From NCBI GenBank assembly GCA_034509925.1, contig CM067536.1:393501-457500 (forward strand): DNA of 64,000 nt, read 5' to 3'. The translations under genes and the position numbers were made by a program. Below, one piece after another: positions 11,101 through 24,079 of the stretch (position 1 is its first letter; each line of letters begins with the position of its first letter). Below the pieces are notes generated by a model. It saw only the letters and a program-made list of their open reading frames with translations. It did not search any database and was not told the origin of the DNA. This DNA comes from Hirudinaria manillensis. Taxonomy: Eukaryota; Annelida; Clitellata; Hirudinida; Hirudinidae.

Positions 11101-13844
11101 AACTGCGGAGGAACGAGATTGAGTTGCGGTTGATCCGTTTGGACGCCGTCGAAGATTCGCTGACCTTGTCGATTTGTTGCGTTACTCTGGTCGAAGTGTT
11201 CTTGCGGGACGTAGCTCCTTATGATGGGTATGACCTTCGTACTTCTGCCCAGAACTGGAGATGACAGCGTACTGCTCTGATAGGTGTAGCTGGGTGTGTT
11301 CGGAAGCAACTGGAGAGACTGACTTTTTTGATGGGGAATCATAAACAGGGCCGATGGAGCGGATCTCGGTAACGTAGACGAAATTGATCTCGGTAGAGGC
11401 GTAGGCGTCGGTTGAGTAGCGGATGTGACGTGATCTTCTGCACTTGGAACTTCTTCGATTCTTATCGTGGATTCGTTTGAAACACTTTTTCCATCCAGGT
11501 CGATAACGGCTAGAAAATTAACTCAATAAATTCAGTAAATAAGTTTAATAATAAACATTATTTTATTTTCAGACATTCAACGTAGAATTATGCTTATCTT
11601 GAAATTCGAGATAGTCTAGATTGCTTTGAATAATGAGGTAAAGGCACTTTGAATGTTCGAGATGGATATAGAATAAGTTATATTTGATATTTCAAATGAC
11701 TGGATCTTACTTTTCGTTCTTCGAAGAGGAAAGCTGTTCAGGGATTCGTATTTGTTGAGGGTGACCGAGTCCAGACTGTCAACATTCGGAGGTTGTCGAG
11801 TGCTGGTCTTGATTGGGATTTGTCTAATTTTGTTGAGAATTTTCGACATTGTGCCTAAGATTCAAATTTCAGATTTTTTGGTTACTTTTTCGGAAGTCTT
11901 TGATGAATTTTAGGCTGCAGACGTGTTTAAGTGATTTAGATTTGGAGTGATTTAACCGTTTTAATGGCGGTGTCATTTAAATTTTATTAAACGTGAATTA
12001 ATAATTAATTAAACTGATAAAATAACTGAAGAGTTAAGTATGTACAGAATTTCTCCTGAATATTTAAACGTTAACCAGTTCGGGATCCCGTCGGATTGAC
12101 ATCGTACGTCCAATTACTTCCAATCAACCTTTCCTTGAAGGTGCTTCCGCTATCAACTCCTGGAAAGTTCTTTGGAACGTAAGCAGAAGGAGACGGAAGG
12201 GTTATGGTCGGAGTTGTTGTCCGTTTGTCGGTCTGCAAAGTTGTTTTTCCTTCGTTTCTCATCCTCTCTTCTTTCCTCAACAAGTTCTTCGGAGTTGCGT
12301 AGAGTCTCTGAGAAGCTTTCTTTCTCTGTATGTGCATTCGTAGGACGTTCGAATTCTCCACGAGGTTAGCGACTTGTGCCAGGCCGAGCGTATCGACGGG
12401 TACGTCGTTGATGTCCAAAAGCTTGTCTCCAGGTTTCAATCCAGCCGAATCTGATCGATAATCATTGATCTATAATCAACTTATTAGACGCTTGAGTGAC
12501 GTTGTTAGCAGTTGAACTCGTGAGAAAGTCTCCATTTTAAGATAAGATACCTGCTATGGATTGGGGTATGATTTGCTTGATGAAGATACCTCCTCGTCCG
12601 TCCGATGCTCCCCATAAATTGAATCCCAGTTGTTCCTTATCTGCTTTTGTCAGTTCAAATCTTTGGCTTATTCCGTTGTCATCTGAAGATGATGAAAAGA
12701 GATTGGTTGATAAAAACGAAATCGTTTAAATCGTGTGGACTGATTGTTGGATGATGTTTTGATGGAATTGTTTGTCTAAGGCGTTGCTGAAACTGTAAAA
12801 AAAGGGATGTGTGTGCACGAACTGGTTTGAACCGGTCTTGTTTTTGAATTATTTTTAATTGTTTAAGCGAAATTAGTGCTATTACCATCCTCAGAATATT
12901 ATTTATTCCAGTTACGTTGACACTTCTTTTTTTTTTGTAAACACAGAAGAATGAAATGTTGTTGTGTCGTCACGACATTCTCATTGTAGTACTATTAAGT
13001 ACTATTCATCGTACTATTCATGTAGTACATCGTAGTAGGCCTCAATAAGCAATGAAAGTCGTAAAGAGTTTCATCAACAAAGCAGGTGCTGAGTCATGCG
13101 TCAGTTTGTTAGTCGCTCTTTTTCATCGATTTGGCCGACTTCAGGCGAAGATGCTCAGCCCGGGGCTCAGAGTGCGATGACGACGACGACGACGGTGATG
13201 ACGTTGCTGATGCAGTCGTGATAATGATAATGCTATTGTTGCAAAGAGAATTGAAGATTGTTCGTGATTTTAGGTATCCGCTTTTGGCGAGAATAAAATC
13301 GTAAAATTTTAGTAAAACTACGTGAATCCAAGAACATCAACCGTTCGTCTCCCATTTCATCCTCACCTTTGGAACTCCTGCGATCCCAGTCCACTGTCGG
13401 ATGGGGGGTGAGCGACCTTGGCGTTGTGGCCGCTGACCTCTGCCTGACGTCGTAGGAGGGAGTGGAGTTCAAGATCCTCACGACCTTTGAACCCAGATCG
13501 CCGAAGGGCATGTCCTTCTCGAACTGAACGAGATGGCGTTCTTCTACGAAGTGCTTGACATCGTCGACGAGCTCCATTTTGATCGGACTGTTTAGAATCT
13601 GACTCAGCCTATCCAGTAGGGGGTTGAGTTGACCCGTGGCCCGATAATCCCCGAGTGCAGAGTAGAGGGCGTCTCTCTCAACCTCGCTGAGGAGTATAGT
13701 ACATCGGCGGTCGAAATTGATGATGAACTGTTTTTCCAGAGCTCCGACGACTCTCTCGACGGAAACTGTAGACATTGCAATTTCTGGTGGTTCTGCAGGC
13801 TGAAAAGGCTTTAGAATTTCACCGGGGTTATTTCCAGATTTCAT
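8166..13844 (-). CDS. Harmonin/whirlin-like PDZ scaffold (dyschronic-like)
   Basis: Eight exons read on the minus strand (13844-13367, 12682-12551, 12450-12076, 11854-11711, 11509-10309, 10214-8581, 8514-8414, 8297-8166) give 1,398 residues with every splice phase compatible. Residues about 25-120 form a helical unit (LLSEVERDALYSAL, VDDVKHFVEERHLVQFE) resembling the harmonin-homology domain. Next comes a PDZ domain with an LGFNLWG loop, split over exons 2-3. About 950 residues of Ser/Arg/Pro-rich disordered sequence follow, and a second PDZ (YLGLSISGG ... PGMKLISVDG) ends the protein. This order resembles whirlin and Drosophila dyschronic, which organise stereocilia or synaptic cytomatrix complexes, but those have three PDZ domains. 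The missing PDZ may be a real loss or lie in an unseen exon. Naming within the family is inference. The donor of exon 3 (GTTAAC) is weak. Confidence 0.7.
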
Positions 13845-14588
13845 TTTGATAACCGTGTCAAAGCAACTTTTTTCCTAATTTATCCAATTAGCTAAAAGTG
13901 TTTTATTAATCTGTGATGCAAAGTTTTGTTAATCCAATAGAAGAAGAAAACTCGGATCAAAAAGTAATCCACTCAGCAGATTTATAATCGAAGGTTTCAG
14001 AAAAAATTTCATGGCCACCAAAATTGGGAATTCAATAGTTCGCTCGACCACCTACAAAAGTAGTGAAAATGTGGCGCATCAGCTCATCAAATGTATTTAG
14101 CAGGTGTAGATCGTTCGTTTTCTCACTCGTCATTTCATCGTTGTCGATTTTAACACTTGGGTGACTTAATAATATCAAAATCTAGCACTGGATTTTAATA
14201 TTTCATAGTATATATCATATTCAAGCTTAATTTTACTTGATTTTAGTGAATAACATAACACGTGATACATAAACAATAACTAGTGGACTTAATTAGCAAA
14301 TAAATATCTTAACATACTTTTGTATTTTGAAACAAAAAATTAAAGATTTTTAATCAATATATTTTAGGTAGTTTTTAGTGTTTTGAATAAAACATCGCTC
14401 ATGAAAACATTATAATCGCGCCTAAATTTGTTTCGAAGTTCGTGCGGACTTTTTCGATAAGCCTTCAATATTAAAGTTTTAAAAGCTAAAATTTAAGATA
14501 TAAATTAAAAAATCGACGCCAAGCGTTCTAATTTCAATAACGTTGGAGTTTGGATATTTACTCTATAAGCATTGAGGGTCAAGCAAAT
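13845..14588. other. Divergent intergenic region
   Basis: A 745-bp AT-rich spacer between the start of the PDZ scaffold (minus) and NCAPG (plus). It presumably carries both promoters. No distinct motif is recognised. Confidence 0.4.
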
Positions 14589-17500
14589 ATGGGCTTCAAC
14601 AAAGATATAAAGGAAGTCATGACTGAATGTCAGTCTGGCAATCATAACATAAAGACACTTATATCGAGGATGACAAAACTTTTCAAACAAGTAAGAATTA
14701 CCTTCAAGTAAAACTGAAACACATGATCAAAACAAAGCTGTTCATAAGCATCATTCTGCTAAAAAATATAAATGATTAAGACGTGGAGATTCTTCAACTC
14801 TTTATGACAGTCAACTTTATTTATTCCATTTTAATTGCCATTTAATTCATTAAAATTTTAATTTCCCCAAAAAGCTGGACAAACAAGAATTTGAGTCCAC
14901 CTTCATCTTCTGTCTCAAAAAATTCCTCATTGTTCAAAAGAGGGAACCCCAGGTGGACAGGGGTTTGGACTTCATCTCAAAATTCGTAGCTTCTCTGAAG
15001 GCCGAACCCAAGAAGCCCCAGAAACCAAAATCGAGGAAGAGGAAGCCGAGTTCTGAGGAAGAGGAGGAAGAAGATGATGAGGAGGAGGAAATGCATCCAT
15101 TTCAAATAAAGATATTCAACTTTCTGATTAAGGTAGAAGTGATTATTAATCAGAATAAAGGTTATTTGTAGTTATTAATTATTATTATTCAAGACATGAT
15201 AGAGATAATTTGTAACAAATTAATTTTAAAAAAAAATCTCCAAAACAGAGTTCAAAACATTCTCTCTATTGTTTTCCAGAATCACAATGCCTCCTCCAAG
15301 GCTGTCCGTTTCCGATGCTGTCAGACCGTCGACATGCTCCTGTCCGACTTGGGCGAAGGGGCGCAGATCGACGGAGTCCTGTTCGACGACATTTACGACA
15401 TGATGCTCGAGAGGGTTCGCGACTTGTCCCACCTCGTCCGCACGCAGGCCGTGCTCGGGATGAGGAGGCTGCAGGAACCCGAGAACCCGCAGTGCGCCGT
15501 CGTCGAAGTCTACCTGAAGCTGATGTCGCGGGACAAGAACCCGGACGTCCGAAGGGCGGTGCTGGGCAGCGTCGCCGTCACCCACGCGACGCTCAAGCCG
15601 ATCCTGAAGAGGACGAGGGATGTCAACGAGTACGTCCGACGACTCGCCTACAAAGTCGTGGCCGAGAAGGTCCACATCAAGGCCATGCCGATCGCGCACA
15701 GGGTCACGCTGGTCAAGAGGGGTCTCAACGAGCGCTCCGGTTCGTACACGAGTTTACGGATTTTTCATTTTTCTACTTATTTATCATTCGTTTGCCATGA
15801 TACGATTGCATTAAAAATGTAGTCTTTACATCACCTCATCATCATTGAAAGTTCTCCTCCGATCGTTAGGGACCAGCAGCGTCTGCTTCGTCTCGGTCGT
15901 TTTCTCTACGTAAGGTCTAAGGTCGATTCGTTGCTCGATTTCCGTTTCTTTAGAATTGGTGAAGGACGCTTGCATCAAGGTGCTCGTGAAATCCTGGCTC
16001 GGGGTTTTGGACGACGACCTGTTGAAGCTGCTCGATTGCCTCGACTGCCAGAACTACCTTCCCGAGTGCCAGAAGCTGATGTCGACGTTGTTGCAGGGCA
16101 GGGATCCGCAAACTCTCGTCTCGGAGTTTGACATTTTAGACGAGAAGTTAGAATCAGTTGTTGTTCTTGTTGTTTAGTACAAATTAATTAATTGATAAAT
16201 TTGTGTTTGTTACCTGATAATTTGTCTTGACCAGTCCTGCGATTGGCAGGCTTTATTCAAATGGACGCGGAATCCGACCGATCGTTTCTCTTCTTGCAGC
16301 CGATGCATTCCGGTGGATAAGTTGACGAAGGAGAATGCGCTCATGTGGTGTTGTCTGTGCAAGCACCTGAGATCTCTCGGTCCGGAGCAAGAGGAATTAC
16401 TGGAGAAGCTCCTTCCGACCTGCCTTTCATTCGTCGATTACCTGAAGGAGTGCGGCCTGTTTTCTTTGATTGGCTTACTATTAATTAATTATTATTATTA
16501 TTATTATTAATTGTTAGTTAATTGATATAACCTCTGTAAAACATTGATCTGAAATATTTTGTAATCAGTGTAACATTCTTAGAAAACTTGTTTTACTGAA
16601 TCAATTCCTTCCTCCACAGTTAACCAATTTATTATTAATTGCTATTAACTCATTATAAATAAATTAAATTATTAATTTATGCCAATTTATCATAAATATA
16701 CCATAAATAAGCCACGTGCCCGCAGGGTAATGAATCAGAAGAAAGACGACGAAGACGCCTACGAGGAATCGCAGAAGAACTTCATCCTCCAACAAGTTCT
16801 CGTCGTCATGGGTTTCCTCGACTTCTCGGACGAGGCGGGAAGGTCGGCGAGTGCATGCCCTCCGTTCGTTCGTTCTCATAGGCAGATCCTCTTAATTTAT
16901 GCAGGAGGGCCGTCCTGAGCGTAGTCCGGAAGCTCCTATTGGACGAGAACACCTCGGAGGATGTCGTGAAACACCTGGTCGAGCAGATCCTTCACCTGTA
17001 CGCAGACGACGAGGTCTGCCTGGAGCAGATCACGCAAATAATCTCCGACATCCAGCAGCCTATCATGACCGAGGAGAACGTCGTCGTGGAAACGGAAAAG
17101 AGGAGGAAACTGGAAATCAAGGTGGATGATGATGATGATGATCGTCGTTTCTTAAACGATTATTAGTTAACGATAACGTATCGATAACATCAAAACGTGC
17201 TTAGATTTTTGACTGCATGGTTATCCACGACATCATTGTTGTGTCATCATCATCATTGGCATTCCTCTTAGTCATCATAATTGAGATCGTCATCATCATC
17301 ATCATCTCCTTCCGTTCCAGTTGGCCGAACTGAACGTGGAGTTGCTGCACCTGCAAGACGTCCTCGAGGACAGCATCACGAAGCAGGACTTCGCGAAAGC
17401 GGCGGACTTGAAAACGAACATGGAAGACCTGGAGAAGCAGAAGAACCAGGTGGAGAGGGAGCTGTCGGGAAGGCAGGGGGACTCGGACGAGAGGGAGGAA

Positions 17501-20500
17501 CCGAGCCAGGGTGCCAGGTCTCAGCCGAGGGTAGGTCGGATTGACCCTTTGATGCCCGAGGGGGGTACGATCGTATCCCGACGTTTGTGTTTTTTTTTTG
17601 AGATTCTGGAGTCTGTTTTTAAAATTTTGTCATGAATTTTTGTGAGAATTATCTTCAACATATCTGTCATAATTTCATGTAAATATTTTTTGTTCCTGAT
17701 GAGGAAAATAACTGTTATTGCAATCGAGTTATATTGAGTTAAAAAGTGTAAAAATATCACAATTTTATTTGAGCATTTCTATCTATAAATTTATATCATA
17801 AATACAATAAATACATATTTTTATCACATAACAAAGATGATGATGATGGAAATGATGCTGATGATGGTAATGATTCTGATGATGCTGATGGTGCTGATGA
17901 TGATGATGATGATTCTGCAGGAGGATCCGACGACACTGACGAGGTGCCTGATGATCATACAGGAAGTGCTGAGCGGAGTCAGGTTCAGCAAACTGAGTCC
18001 CTTCATTCTCTCCTTCATCAACATGCTGGTGAGTGACTCACTAAGGTGGAGGTGGTGATGATGGTTGTTTGGATAGATTTGGCTGTTGGCCAATGCAATG
18101 TCTGTTACTTTTACTATGCTTTCAGAACGTTACAAGTTATTAATTATATAATTAATATTAAAATATTATATAAATTATATTAAAATATTATATAAATTAT
18201 ATTAAAATATTATATAAATTATATTAAAATATTATATAAATTATATTAAAATATTATATAAATTATATTAAAATATTATATAAATTAATATTTTTACTCC
18301 TAATTATAACTCAATATTAATAACAATATAATAACAGCTACAGCATCAATCACGGTCACACTAACCAACCGTTATTATTATTGTTATTATTATTATTAGT
18401 TGCAATAATCAGTAAATTTGCCTCGAGATCGTCCCCGGCATCACGAGTCCCTCGTCCGTGGTTCGAAACCTCGCCATAAAATGCCTCGGACTCTGCTGCC
18501 TCAGGGATCCCAAGAAAGTCGGACAGTACCTCATGATCTTCATGCAGGTGATGACGACGACGATGATGGTGGTGATGATGACGATGGTGGTGATGATGAT
18601 GATGATTGCGGTGATGATGATTGTGGTGATGATAATGATTGTGGTGATGGTTATGGAGAAGGTTTCACTTATTTTGACAACGTTCAGAGATTGGTGCTGG
18701 TAAACTGCTGGCATTGGTAACGATTGTCAATGAGTGATAAGTCAACATGTTGACTGATGATGATTGTGATTGTTGCAACTGGACAACAATGATGATGATG
18801 ATAATGATATTGATAATTGGATGATGATGATAAGGAGGTCTTTTCCACAGGCCAGCCTGCTGGACACGGAAGAGATTCGAGTGACGGGTTTCCGTTCGAT
18901 GTTCAACTTCTTGCACTTCTTTGGCTTCCCTGCCGTCGCCAAGGCCGTAACCGAGGGGGCGAACGACGGAGCGAGGAGGGCGAGCAAGGTCGCCGATGAC
19001 GACGACGACGAGGAAGAAGAGGAGGATGGCGGAGTGGATGACGATGTCGGGACGAGCATCTTGGATCACATGACCAAGAATTTGGACAACGAGGTTTGAT
19101 GATGAGGATGATGATATCGGTGATGGTTATGATGGTGAATGTTGATGGAGGAATTAATTATTTTTTTAGTTATTCTTAAAATTAATTTTCTTTAATCGCC
19201 TACAAATATATATTTCAAACATACACACATTTTTTTAACCAACGAATTGCCTAAGTATTACAAATAAATATTTTGAACGTAAACATATTAGCATTTTAAC
19301 TGTCACTCGAACGGTGGGCGGAGCCGAATATTTATCAGGGAGCACCCTATCGGAGTCCGGGATCTCTTCGTGCTTTTACTTAAGACGGTTAAAGTCTTAT
19401 TTCTGAGAATAGATAGCTTTATTAAGCTAGTTATTCAATTGTGTCGATGCCTCGTCTGTGAAAACCAGAAGTTCGGTGCTTATTTCATCCTTCGTGCCTT
19501 TCTTTCGATCTCAGAGTTCGGCCATCAGGACGGTCTGTGCCGAGGGACTTTCAAAGCTCCTCCTGTCTTCCAGGGTCAGCTCCCCGGGTCTCCTGGCGAG
19601 GCTCCTCCTGCTCTGGTACAATCCGATGACGGAAGAGGACACGAAGATGAGACATTGTCTCGGCTCGTTCTTCCCCTGCTTTGCATATTCATCGAGGTGG
19701 GTTATTAGCATTATTTAGCATTGGATTGCAATGGCCATACGCTAACCTTGTTGTGATTTATAATTTTTTAATGAATATATGTTGTGAATTGTGGGTATAT
19801 TTATGTTTATTATTTTGACTTTCTGCTATTTATTTTGACCATGCCAGCAAATATGCTAATGAATTTGACCTACGTCGTCGACAGAGCCAATCAGGAGATG
19901 ATCGGCGAGGCGTTCTTGCCGACCCTCAAGACCCTGTTGGACGCCCCCTCGTCGAGTCCTCTGTCCAGGGTCAAGGTCGCCAACGTGGCCGAGCTGATGG
20001 TTCACCTCTCGAACATCAGGCACCAGAGGTCAAAGGTCAAGGACAAGACGAGGGAGGAGTTGTCTTTGATGGTTGGTCGATTGAGAAGGATGATGAATAT
20101 TAACGTCGAGTAAATTATGTTAATTACGGGCGTGTTGTTTTATTTTTATAAATGTAATCTGATTCTTATTGAGTAGATATTTTATTTACCTTTGGTATTT
20201 TATCGTATTTATAAAAATGATCCGTTCATATGGCATAAATACCGTTCTAACGATCGTCACGCTTCACCGATCGCAGGACAAGTGCCCTCACGACGACATC
20301 GCCGTTTCCTTGTGCAACGAGATCCTCACGGACCCGAATGCCGTGGAGAAGGTGCGCACGTACGCACGGACGCTGCTCATGCTGGAACTCACTCCGACCA
20401 ACGATTACCTGCTCAAGAGTCTCCAGGTCTTGGCCGAGAAGATGGCCAAGGTGAGCGTGTGCATGCGTACATCTGTGTGTGCATGTGTGTGAGCGTGTGT

Positions 20501-22262
20501 GTGAATTGGATCCAGGCAGTTTGGCTGTAATTCTATCATATTGTGGATTAGCTCTGCTAATGGTAATTATGAGATTTGTAGGATTTATGCCATTAATTTA
20601 AAATGTATAAGTTAATTAATATAAAATTTATAAGTTATTCGAATAAAATGTATAAGTTGTTTACTTAAGTCGATTACCTGCAATTATGAAATATTTTTGT
20701 AACAAAAACAAACTTTTAAATGTTAATAAATAAATTATAACTAATTATAATGTTTAAATTTAAATATTTAATTTCTTAATATTATTGTTTCTCATCATAA
20801 TAATCATCATCATCATCAATCATAATCATTATCAGGAGGTTAAGGACAAGACCAACAGGAACTTACTGCTCAAATTCTTCATGTCCATCTACGAGACCTT
20901 GGAGGAGTTGAAGGTCACGTCGAAACTCGACGACACTTTGGTCGTCGCCGATGATAATGATCCCAGAGAGGAGGTGCGATTATGATTATGATCATTTTGA
21001 CATTATTATAATAATTATTATTATTCTGACATTTAATTTAGCTCTGTTGATGATAATTATTATTATCATTATTATTATTATTTCCTACTGCAATCAATAT
21101 TGTCATATGCCAATTATAAAACTTACTACTATCACATTTTCCAATAATATTATTAAATAATGGCATTCCAATAATAATAATAATAATTATTATTATTATA
21201 TTATTTATGCAATATTATTCGTTACAGCTGTTGCCTGTATTATAACTTAACCAAGGTTGTCTGGTTGATGCAAATTCATCCTTTTATTAAATTGTTCTCC
21301 ACGTTCAGCACGTCTCCGGCGTCGTCAGCGGTGCATCCGTTGCCAAGGAAACGGAGGAAGCCAAGGAGTCTGTGGAGAGTCAGGAATTGAACGGGTTGGA
21401 AAAACCAGAGACAGGTGGGTGGCTTTGAGTTTTGTGGGGACGCTTTGGAGATTGTTTCGTGTTTGCACATAATTATGTTATTATAAAATATTATGCACAT
21501 GATTATATTATACAATATTATATTATTATACAATATTTTGTTATTATATGATATTATGTTATTATACAATATTATGTTATTATACGATATTATGTTATTA
21601 TACAATAGTATGTTATTATAAAATATTATGTTATTATACAATATTATATTATTATACAATATTATGTTAATGCTTGCATTAATTATTCATTGGTATCACA
21701 GTGAAAGAGGTCGTTTCAAGCCACTTAATTCCCAAAAGGGTTGTCAAGGGTTACAAGGCATCAAGGATAGAAAGGTTGTTATGGCTACGTCTAAATGCAA
21801 CAAAAGCTTGATATTTGAAATTTAAAAAAATATATAAAAAAACAAACTTAATTTTTGTAAATTTAAACAAAAATATGTATATGTTTTTGTATGATCGGCA
21901 GTTCTAACAGTAGCGACGATTTCGAGGCACCGTCGCAGCCTCAACCGGCGAGGAAGAATCTCTCCAGGAAGGTCAAGGACAATGCCATCAGGAAGCAACT
22001 GGTCCAGAAGAGGAAAAGGAATCAGATCTTGGATGACGACGATGAGGAAGAAAACGGTGACGATGACGACAACGACAGGAAACTCAAAGAAAAAGTAGCT
22101 AAGAAGCCAAAGATATCTGATAAGGACCTCGAATTGGAAGATGAAAGTGATGACGACGACGACGACATTGAAGACCCCAGTGATGATGACGATGATGATG
22201 GTGAAGTTGATGAGAATGACCTGCTCGCCTTCAGCGATAATGATGATGATGATGATCTTTGA
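14589..22262 (+). CDS. NCAPG: Condensin I complex subunit 3 (CAP-G)
   Basis: Seventeen exons join in frame to 1,109 residues: 14589-14690, 14875-15132, 15280-15739, 15954-16146, 16300-16449, 16726-16842, 16905-17121, 17321-17530, 17921-18028, 18428-18547, 18851-19093, 19515-19696, 19885-20071, 20277-20450, 20836-20973, 21309-21418, 21902-22262. Landmark segments match animal CAP-G in order: VQKREPQVDRGLDFISKFV, AVRFRCCQTVDMLLSD, NPDVRRAVLGS, VRRLAYKVVAEKVHIKAM, a helical QDF.KAADLK stretch, SSVVRNLAIKCLG, LLLLWYNPMTEEDTKMRHC and SLCNEILTDP. The family protein is a HEAT-repeat subunit of condensin I that binds the kleisin CAP-H and DNA during mitotic chromosome condensation. The segment after KENALMWCC is shorter than in vertebrates. 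Three acidic blocks (exons 2, 11 and 17) are built from GAT/GAC/GAG runs, and the C terminus is strongly acidic. Confidence 0.92.
18126..18289. repeat. 22-bp AT-only tandem repeat
   Basis: About six near-identical 22-bp units (core AAAATATTATATAAATTATA) lie in the NCAPG intron between exons 9 and 10. Copies differ very little, which suggests recent tandem amplification. Confidence 0.88.
18548..18850. repeat. GAT/GAC trinucleotide-rich NCAPG intron
   Basis: The intron after exon 10 starts at the donor GTGATGACG and runs straight into GAT/GAC repeats. The repeats return before the acceptor at 18850. Similar GAT tracts flank exons 8 and 9. Confidence 0.8.
21476..21665. repeat. 18-bp AT-rich tandem repeat
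   Basis: About ten units of a TTATTATACAATATTATG type lie in the last NCAPG intron, with small variants such as TATACGATATTATG and TATAAAATATTATG. Confidence 0.85.
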
Positions 22263-22920
22263 GCTTGTCAATCATGCTGGAGTGGACTGCATCTATAACC
22301 TCGTTCGTACAAAGATCGTACATGCTTGTGACTTAATCAATCAGATTAGCAAATTTTCAATTTCACTTTTTGATTATCTCAATCAAAATTAAAAATATTA
22401 ATTTATTAATTTATTCTTGTTTATTGTGCTGCCGATACCGAGCTATTGTTTCTATCGGAAGAAGTAATTATATGAAGCGTTTATATTAACTTAATATTTC
22501 TTAAAGCGTGTTTACTGGTTAAAAGTAACTGGGTTCGTGTTGCTTGTGGGCTGAGTTCGTTTGTTTTTGGTTTGGCTGCGTTGAGACTCAGACCTATTCA
22601 TAGCTCCCAATATGGATGCTAGTGGCCATGAAGAGTGCCAGGCAATGCCCGTCATGGTAGTGCCTACACTTCTATAGGAGCCGGGGTCGATCCTGGAATC
22701 TTTAATTAACAGTATAATATTGATAATTGAATATTTTTTAGTATAACATTTTTTCTTATCTTCGAATTAAAATATTTGTTTAATTATTTTGAATCGGGGG
22801 TTTGGCCTGTCTTTGTTTACTTTGGATCTGAATACGATTTCTCCGGTGTCTTTGGCGCTCTGCTCTTATGAGAGGCGTTATTAAGCGTGCTTATCGGAAG
22901 CGACTGGAATTGTCTTATTT
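22263..22920. other. Spacer between NCAPG and GNB1L
   Basis: Holds the NCAPG 3' region and a more GC-rich patch at about 22540-22700. That patch has some resemblance to tRNA-derived SINE sequence (GGGTCGATCC near 22687), but no complete A and B box pair is seen. No gene is recognised. Confidence 0.4.
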
Positions 22921-24079
22921 ATGGGGACGAGTCCAGATTATTTACTTCTCGGTTCCTCGGCCCCCATCACTTGTCTTGCATTTGCAAGATTTTTTACCAC
23001 CCGTGAGAGCCGATTTTTAATTTCTGGTGCTCAAAGCGGTGACGTTTCATGTTGGAGCTTAAAAACTAGGCGTGTTGTTGCCTCACTGAACAAAGCCCAT
23101 GAAAGTGCAGTTCTATGCGCTGTTCCCCTTGATGCCCATGGCTCACAATCGATTGGGTTGCTGTTGACCCAAGGCAGGGACGGAGTTGTGCAGAGGTGGA
23201 AAGTCGAGAATAATGGGCTATTGTGGACCAGGGATGGTTTGTACACCTCAAACTATTAAAAACAAAATACTCTTTTTCTAATTTATATTAGGATATTTTG
23301 CAATGATGCTCAACAGTCTGATAACTTAACTTATGATATTTCCAGCTAAAATCCAATGTCAGTCACTAAACTTTTGCCACATTGCACTATCTTGGCTTGG
23401 ACCTCAAAGCATTCTGGCAGTTCCAAGTCCATCCGAATCACCTGAAATAAGCATCTACTGCGCTGATGATATGACCAAAGGTCCTTTGACAAGGGTGAGA
23501 CCAGAAGCAGGAAGGCAAAAGTTTGGACTTCTCATGGATCTGGCCATCGTGTGCAAAGCGAACGAAGGGTTCATTCAAATCTTTGGAGCTTTCGAGAACG
23601 GAAGCATAGTCGTGTGGATGTTAAGGACAGACCAACAAGGAAACAGACTCAAGGTGGAAGACCATCCGATTACCATCTTATATGGAAAGTTCCACAACGA
23701 AACAATCATGGCTCTGGACTTTTGCCCCAAAAGCGACGTCGGATATTCTGCATCGGCAGACGGATTCCTAGCAAGTTGGTCCGTCGTCCGAGAAGACACG
23801 AACGGAGAGCAAGAATTTAAACTAAACTTAAGAACGAGCAAAACATTAGACTCTGGCATAGGATGCCTTAGGTGTAGGCCCGACGGCCGATTGGTGGTAT
23901 TGGGCAACTGGGAACGAGGAGTGACTTTGGTCGGGGGAAAGAAACTCAAGAGTTTGGGGGAATTGGACCTCCATGAAGAGTCAGTTAGTTGCTTGTGCTT
24001 CGATGAGTTTACAAAAGAACTAGCTTTGGGTTCTCGAGACAAAATGATTAGCGTATGGAGCCTGTATAAAGATGCCTGA
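22921..24079 (+). CDS. GNB1L: WD40 protein GNB1L / ASTRA-associated protein 1 homologue
   Basis: Two exons (22921-23236, 23346-24079) joined in phase 1 give 349 residues, a usual length for the family. WD-type repeats include the N-terminal SAPITCLAF / LISGAQSGDVSCWSLKTRR, which closely follows the vertebrate GNB1L pattern of gas-sensing-like blades (SGSQSG...IWSLQTRR). Later blades are LLLTQGRDGVVQRWKV, FGAFENGSIVVWML, ALDFCPKSDVGYSASADG and the terminal LGSRDKMISVWSLY. Family role: a beta-propeller adaptor linked to the TELO2-TTI1-TTI2 chaperone system, supporting stability of PIK-related kinases; the yeast counterpart is Asa1. It is tail to tail with the Diego gene, 726 bp apart. The start is the first ATG of the open frame. 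Confidence 0.85.

Noticed and set aside
22560..22700. Possible tRNA-derived SINE or tRNA
   Set aside because: A GGGTCGATCC B-box-like string is present, but the A box, acceptor-stem pairing and a poly-A/T tail are lacking.
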